This document shows positions 16,911-25,053 of a DNA stretch of 64,000 nucleotides, piece by piece. The first letter of the stretch is position 1; the number at the start of each line of letters is the position of its first letter. The position numbers and the translations under genes were made by a program. The stretch is from Mycolicibacterium moriokaense (lineage in GTDB: Bacteria > Actinomycetota > Actinomycetes > Mycobacteriales > Mycobacteriaceae). Where the stretch lies: contig NZ_QQBJ01000016.1 in NCBI RefSeq assembly GCF_003347205.1, forward strand, positions 62,001 through 126,000, read 5' to 3'. A model generated the notes under the pieces. It worked only from the letters and a program-made list of their open reading frames with translations. It was not told the DNA's origin and searched no databases.

Positions 16911-18236
16911 GTGGGGCGTCGCCCGGCGACCCCGAAGCGGCACGCCGGGACCAGCGGCGCGCCCGGTCACCCGCTCGATACCGGCCATGCCTACGACGAC
17001 GGCACGCGGCGCACCGAGATACTGCAGTCGGCCGCCCTGCTCATCGCGACGTCGGGTCTGCGCACCTCGTTGCAGGAGATCGCCGACGCCGCCGGCATCC
17101 TTCCCGGCAGCCTGTATCACCATTTCGAGTCCAAGGAAGCAATCCTCATCGAGTTGCTTCGCCGCTACCACACCGATCTCGACCGGATCGCCAAGAACGC
17201 CGAGGCCAGACTCGACGACGTCGGTTCGCAGTCCGCATTCGACCACATCGTCGACCTCAGTTCGGCGATCGCGCAGTGCGCGGTCACACATCGCGCCGCG
17301 ATGCAGATGTCGTTCTACGAGCGCCCGAGTTCCAACCAGGAGCTCATCGCGCTCGCCCAGCGACGGCCGACCGCGATCCTGAACGCGATGGCGCAGACCC
17401 TGCGGGCCGCGAAGTGGAGCGGCTACCTGCGATCCGACATCGACATCAACATATTGTCCGACCGCATCGTGCAAACGATGCTGCAGGTGGGGCTCGACGT
17501 CATCCGCGCCAACGCGGGCGCCGACAAGGTGGCCACGCTGCTTTCCCGAATCGTGTTGCAGGGGTTGGCAACCGACCCGCCGACGGACGCCGAACTGGAC
17601 CGGTCGGCCGCCTTCATCGCGGCCGACGACATCGTGCGTTCATGGGTCGACGACAGAGACGCGGCCCCGGACGACAAGGCCGCGCACGTCCGCGCCGTCG
17701 CCAGAACCGAGTTCGGCCGAAAAGGGTACGAGGTCACCACCATTCGCGACATCGCGGCGGCTGCGGGCCTGGGCACCGGAACCGTGTACCGGCTGATCGG
17801 CTCCAAGGACGAGCTGTTGGCCTCGATCATGCAGTCGTTCGGCGAGAAGGTCGCGATGGGCTGGACCAAGGTGCTCGCCACCGACGCTTCGGCCATCGAG
17901 AAGCTGGACGCGCTGAGCTGGATCAACACCAACGCCCTCGACCGCTTCGGCGACGAGTTCCGCATCCAGCTGGCGTGGATGCGGCAGTCCCCGCCGGACA
18001 CGCCGAACCCCGGCTGGTTGTTCACCAAGCGGGTCAGCCAGATGAAAACGCTTCTGGCCGCAGCTATCCGGGCCGGCGAGATCACCATCGACAGCCCGTC
18101 CAACGAGTTGCTCGCGCGTTCGGTCATCGGCATCGGGTGGATTCCGGAGAACATCCTTCGCGAAATAGGCACCCGCCGTTCGCTCGTCCACGTCCGCGAC
18201 ACCACCCTTCGCGGCGTCGCGGTGCGACGGAAGTAG
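16911..18236 (+). CDS. tandem (two-domain) TetR-family regulator, Mce3R-like, copy 1
   Basis: 441 aa from the GTG at 16911, chosen because AGGAGG sits four bases upstream (16901-16906). Two complete TetR N-terminal helix-turn-helix units occur in one chain: ASGLRTS-like SLQEIADAAGILPGSLYHHF (about residues 50-78) and TTIRDIAAAAGLGTGTVYRL (about 270-290). Each is followed by a ligand/dimerisation helical domain. This is the architecture of M. tuberculosis Mce3R, a repressor of mce3 and lipid-metabolism genes that binds as an asymmetric unit. It is closely similar along its whole length to the gene at 42309-43592. Probable repressor of the 16-bp motif regulon (inference). Confidence 0.88.
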   Translation: MGRRPATPKRHAGTSGAPGHPLDTGHAYDDGTRRTEILQSAALLIATSGLRTSLQEIADAAGILPGSLYHHFESKEAILIELLRRYHTDLDRIAKNAEARLDDVGSQSAFDHIVDLSSAIAQCAVTHRAAMQMSFYERPSSNQELIALAQRRPTAILNAMAQTLRAAKWSGYLRSDIDINILSDRIVQTMLQVGLDVIRANAGADKVATLLSRIVLQGLATDPPTDAELDRSAAFIAADDIVRSWVDDRDAAPDDKAAHVRAVARTEFGRKGYEVTTIRDIAAAAGLGTGTVYRLIGSKDELLASIMQSFGEKVAMGWTKVLATDASAIEKLDALSWINTNALDRFGDEFRIQLAWMRQSPPDTPNPGWLFTKRVSQMKTLLAAAIRAGEITIDSPSNELLARSVIGIGWIPENILREIGTRRSLVHVRDTTLRGVAVRRK

Positions 18237-18243
18237 CTCGCGC

Positions 18244-19248
18244 TCAGTCGATCAGGCCGAACCGGCGGTAGGCCGCCCGGATGTCCGCCTTGGCCTCCTC
18301 GGGAAGGACGACCTGCGGCGGCCGCGAGCCCGGATACGACCCGACGGGCAGGCCGAGTACCGATGCCGCGTACTTGTAGGCCGCGCCCCAGTGGGTGAAG
18401 TAGTCCGGCCGCCCTGGGTAGCGGGTGAACCAGCCGCGCATGTCCAGCTCGAACTGGTCGATGCCGGACTCCTGCGCGTAATCCATTGCCTCGACCAGCT
18501 TGTCGTTCCAGACCAGCTCCCAGCATTCGGACAACGCGCGCTTCTGCGGGGTCTCGAACAGATAGCCGGCCGTGCCGAGCTGTCCGGGCCCGACGATCCC
18601 GGCCTTCAACCAGCCGGCCCGGTAGACGGTGGTGTCGCATTCCCAGATCACCAGCTCGGGGGCGAGCTCGTGCAGCAACCTGCTCTGGTGCGGCCGGAAG
18701 GATCCCTCCTTGGTGGCGCAGACCGCGGGGATCTCGGCGACGATGCGGGCACCCTCCTGCGCGGTCAGCACGTACCCCGAACTCGGCGAGTTGAACATGC
18801 CGAGCGCGATGTCGGTGCGGTCGGCGATGTAGCGGAAGTAGTTCAGAGCACCCTCACCGGCATGCAGTTCCATCATCGGGGTCTGGATGTAGACGATGTC
18901 GGCACCGGTGTCCTGTGCGTGCCGGGTCAGCTCGAGACAGTCCTTCGCCGCCAGCGTCGCGGTGCACGCCTGGATCACCACGTCGGGGTTGATCGCGCGG
19001 GCCTCGGTCACGGCGACCTCGAGCAGCTTCTTGCGCTCGTCCATGGTCAGCGACCAGAACTCGGCGAGGCCGCTGGTCACCCACAACATGGGGTGACCGA
19101 GGGTGCCGACGCAATAGCGCACCAGCGTTCGGTATGCCTCCCAGTCGATCTCGTCTCCGTCGGCGCCGCCAAACGGCGTGTACAGCGAATTGCCGATGCC
19201 GTGCAGCGCGTGCCGCGCCCATTGCCGAGCGTCCTTCGCCCCTGCCAT
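18244..19248 (-). CDS. dihydrodipicolinate synthase-fold aldolase/hydratase
   Basis: 334 aa, longer than DapA (about 290). The class I aldolase TIM barrel carries the Schiff-base Lys in VCATKEGSF (about residue 179). The usual catalytic Tyr of the YNxP motif is replaced: MFNSPSSGY has Phe at that position, and the GTTGE motif is VTSGLAE. The protein is therefore not a lysine-biosynthesis DapA; a retro-aldolase or hydratase-aldolase role on a degradation intermediate is more likely. It follows the hotdog and acyl-CoA dehydrogenase genes by 12 bases on the same strand, so it probably acts in the same beta-oxidation-like pathway. Confidence 0.8.
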   Translation of the reverse strand: MAGAKDARQWARHALHGIGNSLYTPFGGADGDEIDWEAYRTLVRYCVGTLGHPMLWVTSGLAEFWSLTMDERKKLLEVAVTEARAINPDVVIQACTATLAAKDCLELTRHAQDTGADIVYIQTPMMELHAGEGALNYFRYIADRTDIALGMFNSPSSGYVLTAQEGARIVAEIPAVCATKEGSFRPHQSRLLHELAPELVIWECDTTVYRAGWLKAGIVGPGQLGTAGYLFETPQKRALSECWELVWNDKLVEAMDYAQESGIDQFELDMRGWFTRYPGRPDYFTHWGAAYKYAASVLGLPVGSYPGSRPPQVVLPEEAKADIRAAYRRFGLID

Positions 19249-19260
19249 GTGCTCGCCTCC

Positions 19261-20127
19261 TCAGCCGACGACGTCGAAGATCGCCGCCGCCGTCGTCACG
19301 GCCTTGTCGCCGTTGCCCTCGTCGTGGAGCAGCATGCGCACGCCGACCTTGCCCGAACCGCCCGCATGCGCAGTGCCCTCCACCCGGAACGGGCCGACCT
19401 TGCCCCGCGACATGAACATCACATGCCAGCTGACGACCTGGAGCTTCCTCGTTCCCGTCACCTCCGCGGCCAGGTCGACGGCGGCGGTCTCCAGCACCAC
19501 GTGTTGCGGCCCGATGTGCAGTGCCGCATCGGGAGACGCCAGTTCCAGGCTCAGCTTCGGCAGCACCCAGTGCCCGTCGGCTCGCCTGGACGCGCCGAAC
19601 GCCTCCCACAGCGGCGGCAGGTCAGGGGAATCCTCGACGACGATCTCGGTTCCCGCGACGTCCATCTTGCCGAGGCCTTCCGGCGGGGTGCCGATGGTGG
19701 CGCCCTGGCCTTCGTTGAAGGCGATCACCCGGTCGGGGTTGTCGGCGTCGACGATCTTGCAGCGCCCGTAGCCCATCGTCCGGCCCTGGTGGATGTTGCC
19801 CGAGTCGACGATCTCGACCCGCTTGACGTCGTATCCGGGGTCGACGATCTGCACGGAGGCGATCACCGGGTTGGGCACCGCGACCATGTCGGTCTGGCAG
19901 CCCTCGGGTGAGGAGATCGCCAACGGCGCCACCATGATTCCGCCGGCCTCGTTGCGCATGTCGCGGCGGATGGTGACGGTGTCATCGGCCTCGCCGATGT
20001 TCATCGAGCCGTGGTTGCGGCCGATGTAGCGATAGCTCAGCAGCCCGGTCCACCGGCGGAACAACTCGTCTCGGTAGGCGTCGGTGTCGCCCATCAACTC
20101 CCTGATGTCTCGCAACTCTTCGGTCAA
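19261..20127 (-). CDS. probable double-hotdog thioesterase/hydratase-like protein
   Basis: 288 aa. No family could be named with certainty. Both halves read like a hotdog fold: GGIMVAPLAISSPEG in the N-terminal half, and a C-terminal half of alternating strands (LQVVSWHVMFMSRGKVGPFR, then KAVTTAAAIFDVV) typical of PaaI-type thioesterases. The start overlaps the acyl-CoA dehydrogenase stop by four bases, and the DapA-fold gene follows. Hydrolysis or hydration of an acyl-CoA made by that dehydrogenase is a reasonable guess, not shown by the sequence. Confidence 0.6.
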   Translation of the reverse strand: MTEELRDIRELMGDTDAYRDELFRRWTGLLSYRYIGRNHGSMNIGEADDTVTIRRDMRNEAGGIMVAPLAISSPEGCQTDMVAVPNPVIASVQIVDPGYDVKRVEIVDSGNIHQGRTMGYGRCKIVDADNPDRVIAFNEGQGATIGTPPEGLGKMDVAGTEIVVEDSPDLPPLWEAFGASRRADGHWVLPKLSLELASPDAALHIGPQHVVLETAAVDLAAEVTGTRKLQVVSWHVMFMSRGKVGPFRVEGTAHAGGSGKVGVRMLLHDEGNGDKAVTTAAAIFDVVG

Positions 20128-21368
20128 CGGTGTTTCCCCTCTTGCTTGTTGCGCTTCACCTGGTTGAACGGCACGCCCCGGTCGGCCGCGTACTCGCGCG
20201 GGAAGTTCAGCACGCGTTCGCCGATCACGTTGTGGGCCATTTCCGAGGTGCCGCCGCCGATGTTGGCGATCTGGCGGCCGAGATAGCGGGTGCCGATGCC
20301 GAGCAGGTCCGGATCGTCGTCGACGACGGCCGCGATGCCGGCGATCTCGTGGGCGGCGTCTGTCTCGACGTTGTGGGCCTGAGCCATATACGCCCGGATG
20401 ATCGACCCGGCCGCGGGCGGCAGCGCGCCGCTGAGCACCGCGTTGTAGACGTGGACGCTCAACAGCTCTCCGACGGCACGATGGGCAAGCGCCCGGCCCG
20501 CGATCGCGCGGATCTTCGGATCGTCTGTCCCGCCTGCTTTTTCGACGAGAAGCGGCAGGTCGATCTGGATGTCGGCGGCGGCGGTGATCCCGGGCCCGCT
20601 GGTGAACTCCGATCCGTCGCCCATCGTGCGCCGCTCGTGATACAGCTGGCGCGACGCGACCTCCCAGCCCTTGCCCGGTTCACCGACGACCGCGTCATCG
20701 GTCAGCTCGACGTCGTCGAAGAACTCCTCGCAGAAATCCTCGGTGCCGTCGAGTTGCTTGATCCGGTTCATCGTGATTCCCTTGTGCCGCAACGGCATCA
20801 GGAACATCGTCAGCCCTTCGTGTTTGGGCACACCCCAATCGGTGCGGGCCAGGCACAGGCCGTAGTCCGCGGCGAACGCCCACGTGCTCCACGTCTTCGC
20901 GCCGTTGATCACCCACGTGTCGCCGCGGCGCTCGGCACGGGTGATCACACCGGCGAGGTCCGAACCCCCGCTCGGTTCCGACAGCAACTGGACCAGCACC
21001 TCGTCGCCGCGCAGAGCGGCCGCGATGTGGCTGCGCTTCTGCTGCTCGCTGCCCATGTCGAGCAGCGTGGCGCAGCAGATCGCGAAGCACGGGACGTTGA
21101 GGATCAACGGGATCTCGTATCCGACGGTCTCGGCGTCGAACGCCTTCTTGTGCTCGAAACTCAGCCCGAGCCCGCCGTACTCGCGCGGGAAGCAGATGCC
21201 CGCGAAGCCGCCGTCATAGAGGCGGCGCTGGAGTTCGCGGGCCCTTTTCCACGTCTGGTCGGAATCGCGTTGGAGCGCACGCGCGTCCGCCGGGTCGGCC
21301 TTCGGCATGTTGTCGGCCAGCCACGATCTGGCTCTCGCGCGGAAGTCCGCCACGGATTCGGTGCTCAC
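20124..21368 (-). CDS. acyl-CoA dehydrogenase (FadE-like)
   Basis: 414 aa. FAD-dependent alpha,beta-dehydrogenation of an acyl-CoA. Motifs: FPREYGGLGLS (about 61-71), LLSEPSGGSDLAG (about 127-139), the substrate-proximal strand WVINGAKTWSTWA (about 150-162), and the C-terminal FAD loop IANIGGGTSEMAHNVIGERVL (about 364-384). First gene of a three-gene operon (dehydrogenase, hotdog, DapA-fold). A perfect 16-bp palindrome at 21387-21402 lies 18 bases before the start codon. Substrate unknown; the P450 gene just upstream suggests a ring- or chain-hydroxylated precursor. Confidence 0.92.
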   Translation of the reverse strand: MSTESVADFRARARSWLADNMPKADPADARALQRDSDQTWKRARELQRRLYDGGFAGICFPREYGGLGLSFEHKKAFDAETVGYEIPLILNVPCFAICCATLLDMGSEQQKRSHIAAALRGDEVLVQLLSEPSGGSDLAGVITRAERRGDTWVINGAKTWSTWAFAADYGLCLARTDWGVPKHEGLTMFLMPLRHKGITMNRIKQLDGTEDFCEEFFDDVELTDDAVVGEPGKGWEVASRQLYHERRTMGDGSEFTSGPGITAAADIQIDLPLLVEKAGGTDDPKIRAIAGRALAHRAVGELLSVHVYNAVLSGALPPAAGSIIRAYMAQAHNVETDAAHEIAGIAAVVDDDPDLLGIGTRYLGRQIANIGGGTSEMAHNVIGERVLNFPREYAADRGVPFNQVKRNKQEGKHR

Positions 21369-21386
21369 ACGCCTCCCGACCAGGCT

Positions 21387-21402
21387 CTATACGGCCGTAT
21401 AG
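21387..21402. promoter_or_regulatory. TetR operator CTATACGGCCGTATAG, copy 1
   Basis: Perfect 16-bp palindrome in the leader of the acyl-CoA dehydrogenase operon. Three related copies (22688, 23427, 23452) surround the TetR gene at 22736. Confidence 0.8.
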
Positions 21403-21453
21403 GACCCGCTGAGCGACTGTACAGCACGGCTGGGTCGCTGTACATCAGCCCGG

Positions 21454-22656
21454 TCAGCCGGTCGACACCGGCAGCCGCGCCCAGCCCCGAACGCTGGCGG
21501 TGTGCGCGCGCGCCGCGTTGGCATAGTCGACCTCCCAGTCGGGAAACCGCTTGACGATCTCCTCGGTCGCCACCCGCCCCTCGAGCCGGGCCAGTGCGGA
21601 GCCGAGGCAGAAGTGCAGGCCGAAGCCGAAGCTCAGATGCCGTGGATTGCGGTGGATGTCGAATCGGTCGGGGTCGTCGAACTGCGTTTCGTCGCGGTTG
21701 GCCGAGCCGTTCAGCAGCAGCATGATTGAGCCCTCCGGGACCGCGGCGCCGTAGTACTCGCGATCGCGGGCCGTGTAGCGCGCCTGCACCGGCGACGGCG
21801 GTTCGTAGCGCAGCACCTCCTCGATCGCCGACGGGATCAGCGACGGGTCGGCGACGATCTCGCGGCGCTGGTCGGGATGGTCGGAGAGCAGTTGGCCGAT
21901 GAACCCGATGAGGCGCGTCGTCGTCTCGTTGCCCGCTCCCGCGATCGTGCCGATGTAGGTGAGCACCTCGGTGCGCGACAGCTTCCTGCGGGTGCCGTCG
22001 AGTTCGTCGATCTCGGCGTTGAGCAGGTCGGTCATCAGATCGTCGGACGGGTGCTCGGCGCGCCAATCCACGTACTCGGCGAACAGCGCGATGTTGTTGG
22101 CGAACAGGTCGGGGTCGACCTCGCCGGGTTTGCCGTCGGCCAGGGCGATGATCTTGTCGCTGTGGGCGCGGATCGCCTCCTGATCCTGTTCGGGGATGCC
22201 GAGCAGGTAGCCGATGGTGCGCATCGGCATGGTGGCACCGATGTGGGCGATGAAGTCGAAGCCGTCCTCACCGACCATCGGGTCCAGGGCGCGGCAGCAG
22301 AACTCGCGCACCTTGGGCTCGATGGCCGTCATCCGGCGTGGGGTGAACACCGCCGACAACAACTTCCGGTGCAGATCGTGCAGGGGCGGGTCCTCGAAGA
22401 GGATGATGCCCGGCGGCACGTCGATCCCCGAGGTGATGATGTCCATCGTGGTGCCCCGACCCGACCGGTAGGTCTCCCAGTTGCCGAGCTCGGCGGACAC
22501 GTCGGAGAACCGGCTGAGGGCAAAGAAATCCAGCTTCTCGTTGTGGTAGAGCGGTGCCTCGTGACGAAGCCTGCGCCACACCGGGTACGGGTCGTCGTCG
22601 ATCTCGAAATCGTAGGGGTCGTAGTACAGCTCGTCCCTGGCTGCTGCGGTGGTCAT
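21454..22656 (-). CDS. cytochrome P450, copy A
   Basis: 400 aa soluble bacterial P450. The I-helix oxygen-activation motif is AGAGNETTT (about residue 240), the K-helix ExxR is EEVLR (about 277), and the heme loop FGFGLHFCLG has the Cys ligand at about residue 351. The sequence is strikingly similar throughout to the P450 at 56003-57193 (shared RSGRGTT, FEDPPLHDLHRKLLS, EPPSPVQARY), so the two are recent paralogues. The gene is divergent from a TetR gene, with the operator lying between a TTGACA and a TAGTCT on this strand. Electron partners are not encoded nearby. Confidence 0.93.
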   Translation of the reverse strand: MTTAAARDELYYDPYDFEIDDDPYPVWRRLRHEAPLYHNEKLDFFALSRFSDVSAELGNWETYRSGRGTTMDIITSGIDVPPGIILFEDPPLHDLHRKLLSAVFTPRRMTAIEPKVREFCCRALDPMVGEDGFDFIAHIGATMPMRTIGYLLGIPEQDQEAIRAHSDKIIALADGKPGEVDPDLFANNIALFAEYVDWRAEHPSDDLMTDLLNAEIDELDGTRRKLSRTEVLTYIGTIAGAGNETTTRLIGFIGQLLSDHPDQRREIVADPSLIPSAIEEVLRYEPPSPVQARYTARDREYYGAAVPEGSIMLLLNGSANRDETQFDDPDRFDIHRNPRHLSFGFGLHFCLGSALARLEGRVATEEIVKRFPDWEVDYANAARAHTASVRGWARLPVSTG

Positions 22657-22687
22657 CTGCCTCCTTCAGAAACGATTGACCATCAGA

Positions 22688-22703
22688 CTAGACACCCGTA
22701 TAG
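22688..22703. promoter_or_regulatory. TetR operator CTAGACACCCGTATAG, copy 2, in a divergent promoter
   Basis: The palindrome sits inside the spacers of two back-to-back promoters: on the minus strand TTGACA-N16-TAGTCT toward the P450, and on the plus strand TTGACC (22676-22681)-N17-TATAGC toward tetR. Binding would block both. Confidence 0.75.
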
Positions 22704-22735
22704 CTCTGTCAACAGATGCGGTATACCCTCGTGCG

Positions 22736-23377
22736 ATGGTTGCCGCAGGAGGTCGGACCGCGCGGCTGGGCTCGACGCCCCGCAGCGCCGTTCAGACGCG
22801 CACCCTGCAGGCGGCGTTGAGACTGTTCGCCGAGTTCGGCGTCAGCGCCACCTCCTACCAGATGATCGCCGACGCGATCGGGGTCACCAAAGGCGCGATC
22901 TACCACCAGTTCAACACCAAGGACGAGATCATCATCGCGGCCGCCGAGACCGAACTGGCTCAGCTGGAGGACGCGCTCGAGGCCGCCGAGGCGGAAGACG
23001 ACCCGCGACGAGGCCGCGAGGTGCTGCTCAATCGCGTCATCGACCACGCCGTCGAACACCGCCGCGCGGCGACCACCCTGCAGTTCGACCCCATCGTCGT
23101 GCGCCTATTGTCCGATCACCAGCCGTTCCAGAGCTTCGTCGAGCGGCTGTACGGAATGCTGGTCGGCGGTGAGGTGGGGCCCGAGACCCAGGTCCGGCTG
23201 GCGGCGTTGACCTGCGTCGTCGGAGGCACGGTCGCCCACCCCGTCGTCGCCGACCTCGATGACGAGACGTTGCGCACCGAACTGCTGCGCACGGTGCGCA
23301 AGATCGTCGACCTGCCGACGCCTGCCGCCTCACAGCCGACCCGTCGCAACGGTTCGCGCCCGTCTTCGCGGCCCTGA
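22736..23377 (+). CDS. TetR-family transcriptional repressor
   Basis: 213 aa from the ATG at 22736; the frame is open further upstream but that would place the operator inside the gene. The HTH is at about residues 30-60 (TSYQMIADAIGVTKGAIYHQ). The remainder is a helical ligand-binding domain. It is divergent from P450 copy A and upstream of the SnoaL/amidohydrolase operon, and all flanking promoters carry CTATACGNNCGTNTAG palindromes. It is therefore very likely the autoregulated local repressor, induced by a pathway intermediate such as an acyl-CoA. Confidence 0.9.
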   Translation: MVAAGGRTARLGSTPRSAVQTRTLQAALRLFAEFGVSATSYQMIADAIGVTKGAIYHQFNTKDEIIIAAAETELAQLEDALEAAEAEDDPRRGREVLLNRVIDHAVEHRRAATTLQFDPIVVRLLSDHQPFQSFVERLYGMLVGGEVGPETQVRLAALTCVVGGTVAHPVVADLDDETLRTELLRTVRKIVDLPTPAASQPTRRNGSRPSSRP

Positions 23378-23417
23378 TCCGCCGCGGCTTCCTCAGAGCT
23401 TTTGCGGCCGAACGGTC

Positions 23418-23467
23418 TTGACATCGCTATACGAACGTCTAGGCTCCATGCCTATACGGCCGTCTAG
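23418..23467 (+). promoter_or_regulatory. promoter with two TetR operators (copies 3 and 4)
   Basis: TTGACA at 23418-23423 and TAGGCT at 23440-23445 (16-base spacer) form a sigma-70-type promoter. CTATACGAACGTCTAG (23427-23442) fills the spacer and CTATACGGCCGTCTAG (23452-23467) covers the expected start-site region. It drives the operon that starts at 23495. Confidence 0.75.
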
Positions 23468-23494
23468 GTCACCGCAGAGGAGTGGAGATCGCCC

Positions 23495-23902
23495 ATGTCG
23501 TGGAGTGAGGATTTCATCGCCGCGTTCAACACCCATGAGGTCGAGCCGATGCTCGCCCTGTCGTCACCCGACATCTACTGGGACGACGTGTCGGGCCACA
23601 TCAACTACCGGGGGCTCGACGGTGTCAAGAACATGGTCGAACTCACCCTGATGGCGATCCCGGACTGCACGTTCACCCACCACGGCGGCATGCGCAACGG
23701 CAACAACTACGTCGTCGAGTGGACGATGTCGGGAACCATCTTCGGCCAGGAATTCGCCTGTCGCGGAGCATCTGTGGGCGAAACCGACGACGAGGGCCGC
23801 ATTGTGGCCAACCGGGACTACTGGGACTCGCGCTCGTTCCCGGAGATGCCGGCGGGCCCGGAGAACCCCGATTTGGCACAGATGCAGGCGAAGCACTCGT
23901 AA
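23495..23902 (+). CDS. SnoaL-like (NTF2-fold) protein
   Basis: 135 aa. The small cone-shaped NTF2 fold is indicated by ISFAAFNTHEVEP-like helix, DIYWDDVSGH, VVEWTMSGTIFG and the closing GRIVANRDYWD strand. Such proteins act as isomerases, hydratases or cyclases on hydrophobic ligands, or just bind them. First gene of a five-gene operon (SnoaL, amidohydrolase, SDR, SDR, DHDPR-like). Good ribosome binding site GAGGAG upstream. Confidence 0.8.
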   Translation: MSWSEDFIAAFNTHEVEPMLALSSPDIYWDDVSGHINYRGLDGVKNMVELTLMAIPDCTFTHHGGMRNGNNYVVEWTMSGTIFGQEFACRGASVGETDDEGRIVANRDYWDSRSFPEMPAGPENPDLAQMQAKHS

Positions 23903-23919
23903 TCGAGAGGAGAAGCGCC

Positions 23920-25050
23920 ATGGTGCCCGAGAAGCTGATCACGGCGGACTGCCACATCTCGCCGCCGCTGTCCATCGTCGACGAGTTGCCCGAGCATTAC
24001 CGGGAGTACTTCCCGCGGATCGAGAAGGACGAGAACGGCAAGGACGTCCTGAAGCCGGGACACATGGTGTCGATGTCGATGATGACCGGCGGCGACGCCG
24101 ACACCGACATCACCGCCGACGCGACCGGCGCCGAGGGAAACGTTGTGCGGGAAGCACATCCCAGCTTGGACGCCGCGGAACAGCTGGCCGATCTGGAACG
24201 CGACGGCGTCTACGGCGCCGTGCTGATCGGCCGGATCGCCGACATGCCCAACGGCATCCCCGCCGACGCCGACACCGCCTACTGCACGGTGGCCAACGAC
24301 TGGCTGGCCGAGCACTGGGGCCCCTACCTCGACCGGGTCGCTCCCGGTATCCATTTGCCGTTCAAGGACGTTACGGCCTCGGTGGCCGAACTCGAGCGCG
24401 CGGCGGCCATGGGGCTTCGGCCCGCCCTGCTGCCCGACGGCATCTTCGAGCGGCCCTATTACATGGCGGAGTGGGAGCCGCTCTGGGAGGCCGCCGACAG
24501 CCTGCGCATCCCGATCACCATGCACGTCGGCGGCCTGCGGCAGCCGTTGGTCGGGCCGGGCCTGATGGCCTACCCGGGCCGCCAGGACATCGGCTGGTAC
24601 GTGCAGAGCTGCGGGATGGGCGAGACGCTGGGCTGGATGACCTACAGCGGCGTGTTCGAGCGCTATCCCAACCTGCACGTGATCTGCACCGAGGGCTACG
24701 CCGGCTGGCTGGCGTTCGCCATGCAGTTCTACGACCACCACTTCAGCCAGAGCAGGCTGCACGACCTCGGCATCGACCACATCATGGGGCCCGCGAAGAT
24801 CGACATCCACCCGAGCCACTACCTGAAGCGGCAGACGCACGCCACGTTCATGTGGGATCCGCTGGCGATCCGCAACCGCGACCTCACCGGGCTGGACTGC
24901 CTGATGTGGGGCAACGACTATCCCCATCACGAGGGCTCGTTCCCGTTCTCGGCGGACTGGATCACCAAGCAGTTCGACGGTGTGCCCGACGCCGAGGTCG
25001 AGCAGATCTGCCGCGGCAACGCCGCCGAGATCTTCGGCATCAAGGTCTGA
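23920..25050 (+). CDS. amidohydrolase-2-family metal-dependent hydrolase/decarboxylase
   Basis: 376 aa from the ATG at 23920 (GAGAGGAG upstream). TIM-barrel amidohydrolase of the ACMSD/decarboxylase-like group: metal-site segments ITADCHISPP at the N-terminus, ITMHVGGL (about residue 200) and LMWGNDYPHHEG (about 328), whose Asp is the expected catalytic residue. Family members hydrolyse C-N bonds or decarboxylate, and some open lactones or beta-diketone rings; which applies here is unknown. It lies 17 bases after the SnoaL gene and three bases before the first SDR. Confidence 0.85.
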   Translation: MVPEKLITADCHISPPLSIVDELPEHYREYFPRIEKDENGKDVLKPGHMVSMSMMTGGDADTDITADATGAEGNVVREAHPSLDAAEQLADLERDGVYGAVLIGRIADMPNGIPADADTAYCTVANDWLAEHWGPYLDRVAPGIHLPFKDVTASVAELERAAAMGLRPALLPDGIFERPYYMAEWEPLWEAADSLRIPITMHVGGLRQPLVGPGLMAYPGRQDIGWYVQSCGMGETLGWMTYSGVFERYPNLHVICTEGYAGWLAFAMQFYDHHFSQSRLHDLGIDHIMGPAKIDIHPSHYLKRQTHATFMWDPLAIRNRDLTGLDCLMWGNDYPHHEGSFPFSADWITKQFDGVPDAEVEQICRGNAAEIFGIKV

Positions 25051-25053
25051 GCG

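Noticed and set aside
21418-21444. Two TGTACA hexamers 21 bases apart between acyl-CoA dehydrogenase and P450 genes
   Set aside because: Spacing of two helical turns is suggestive, but the hexamer is short and I found no matching pair at other cluster promoters.
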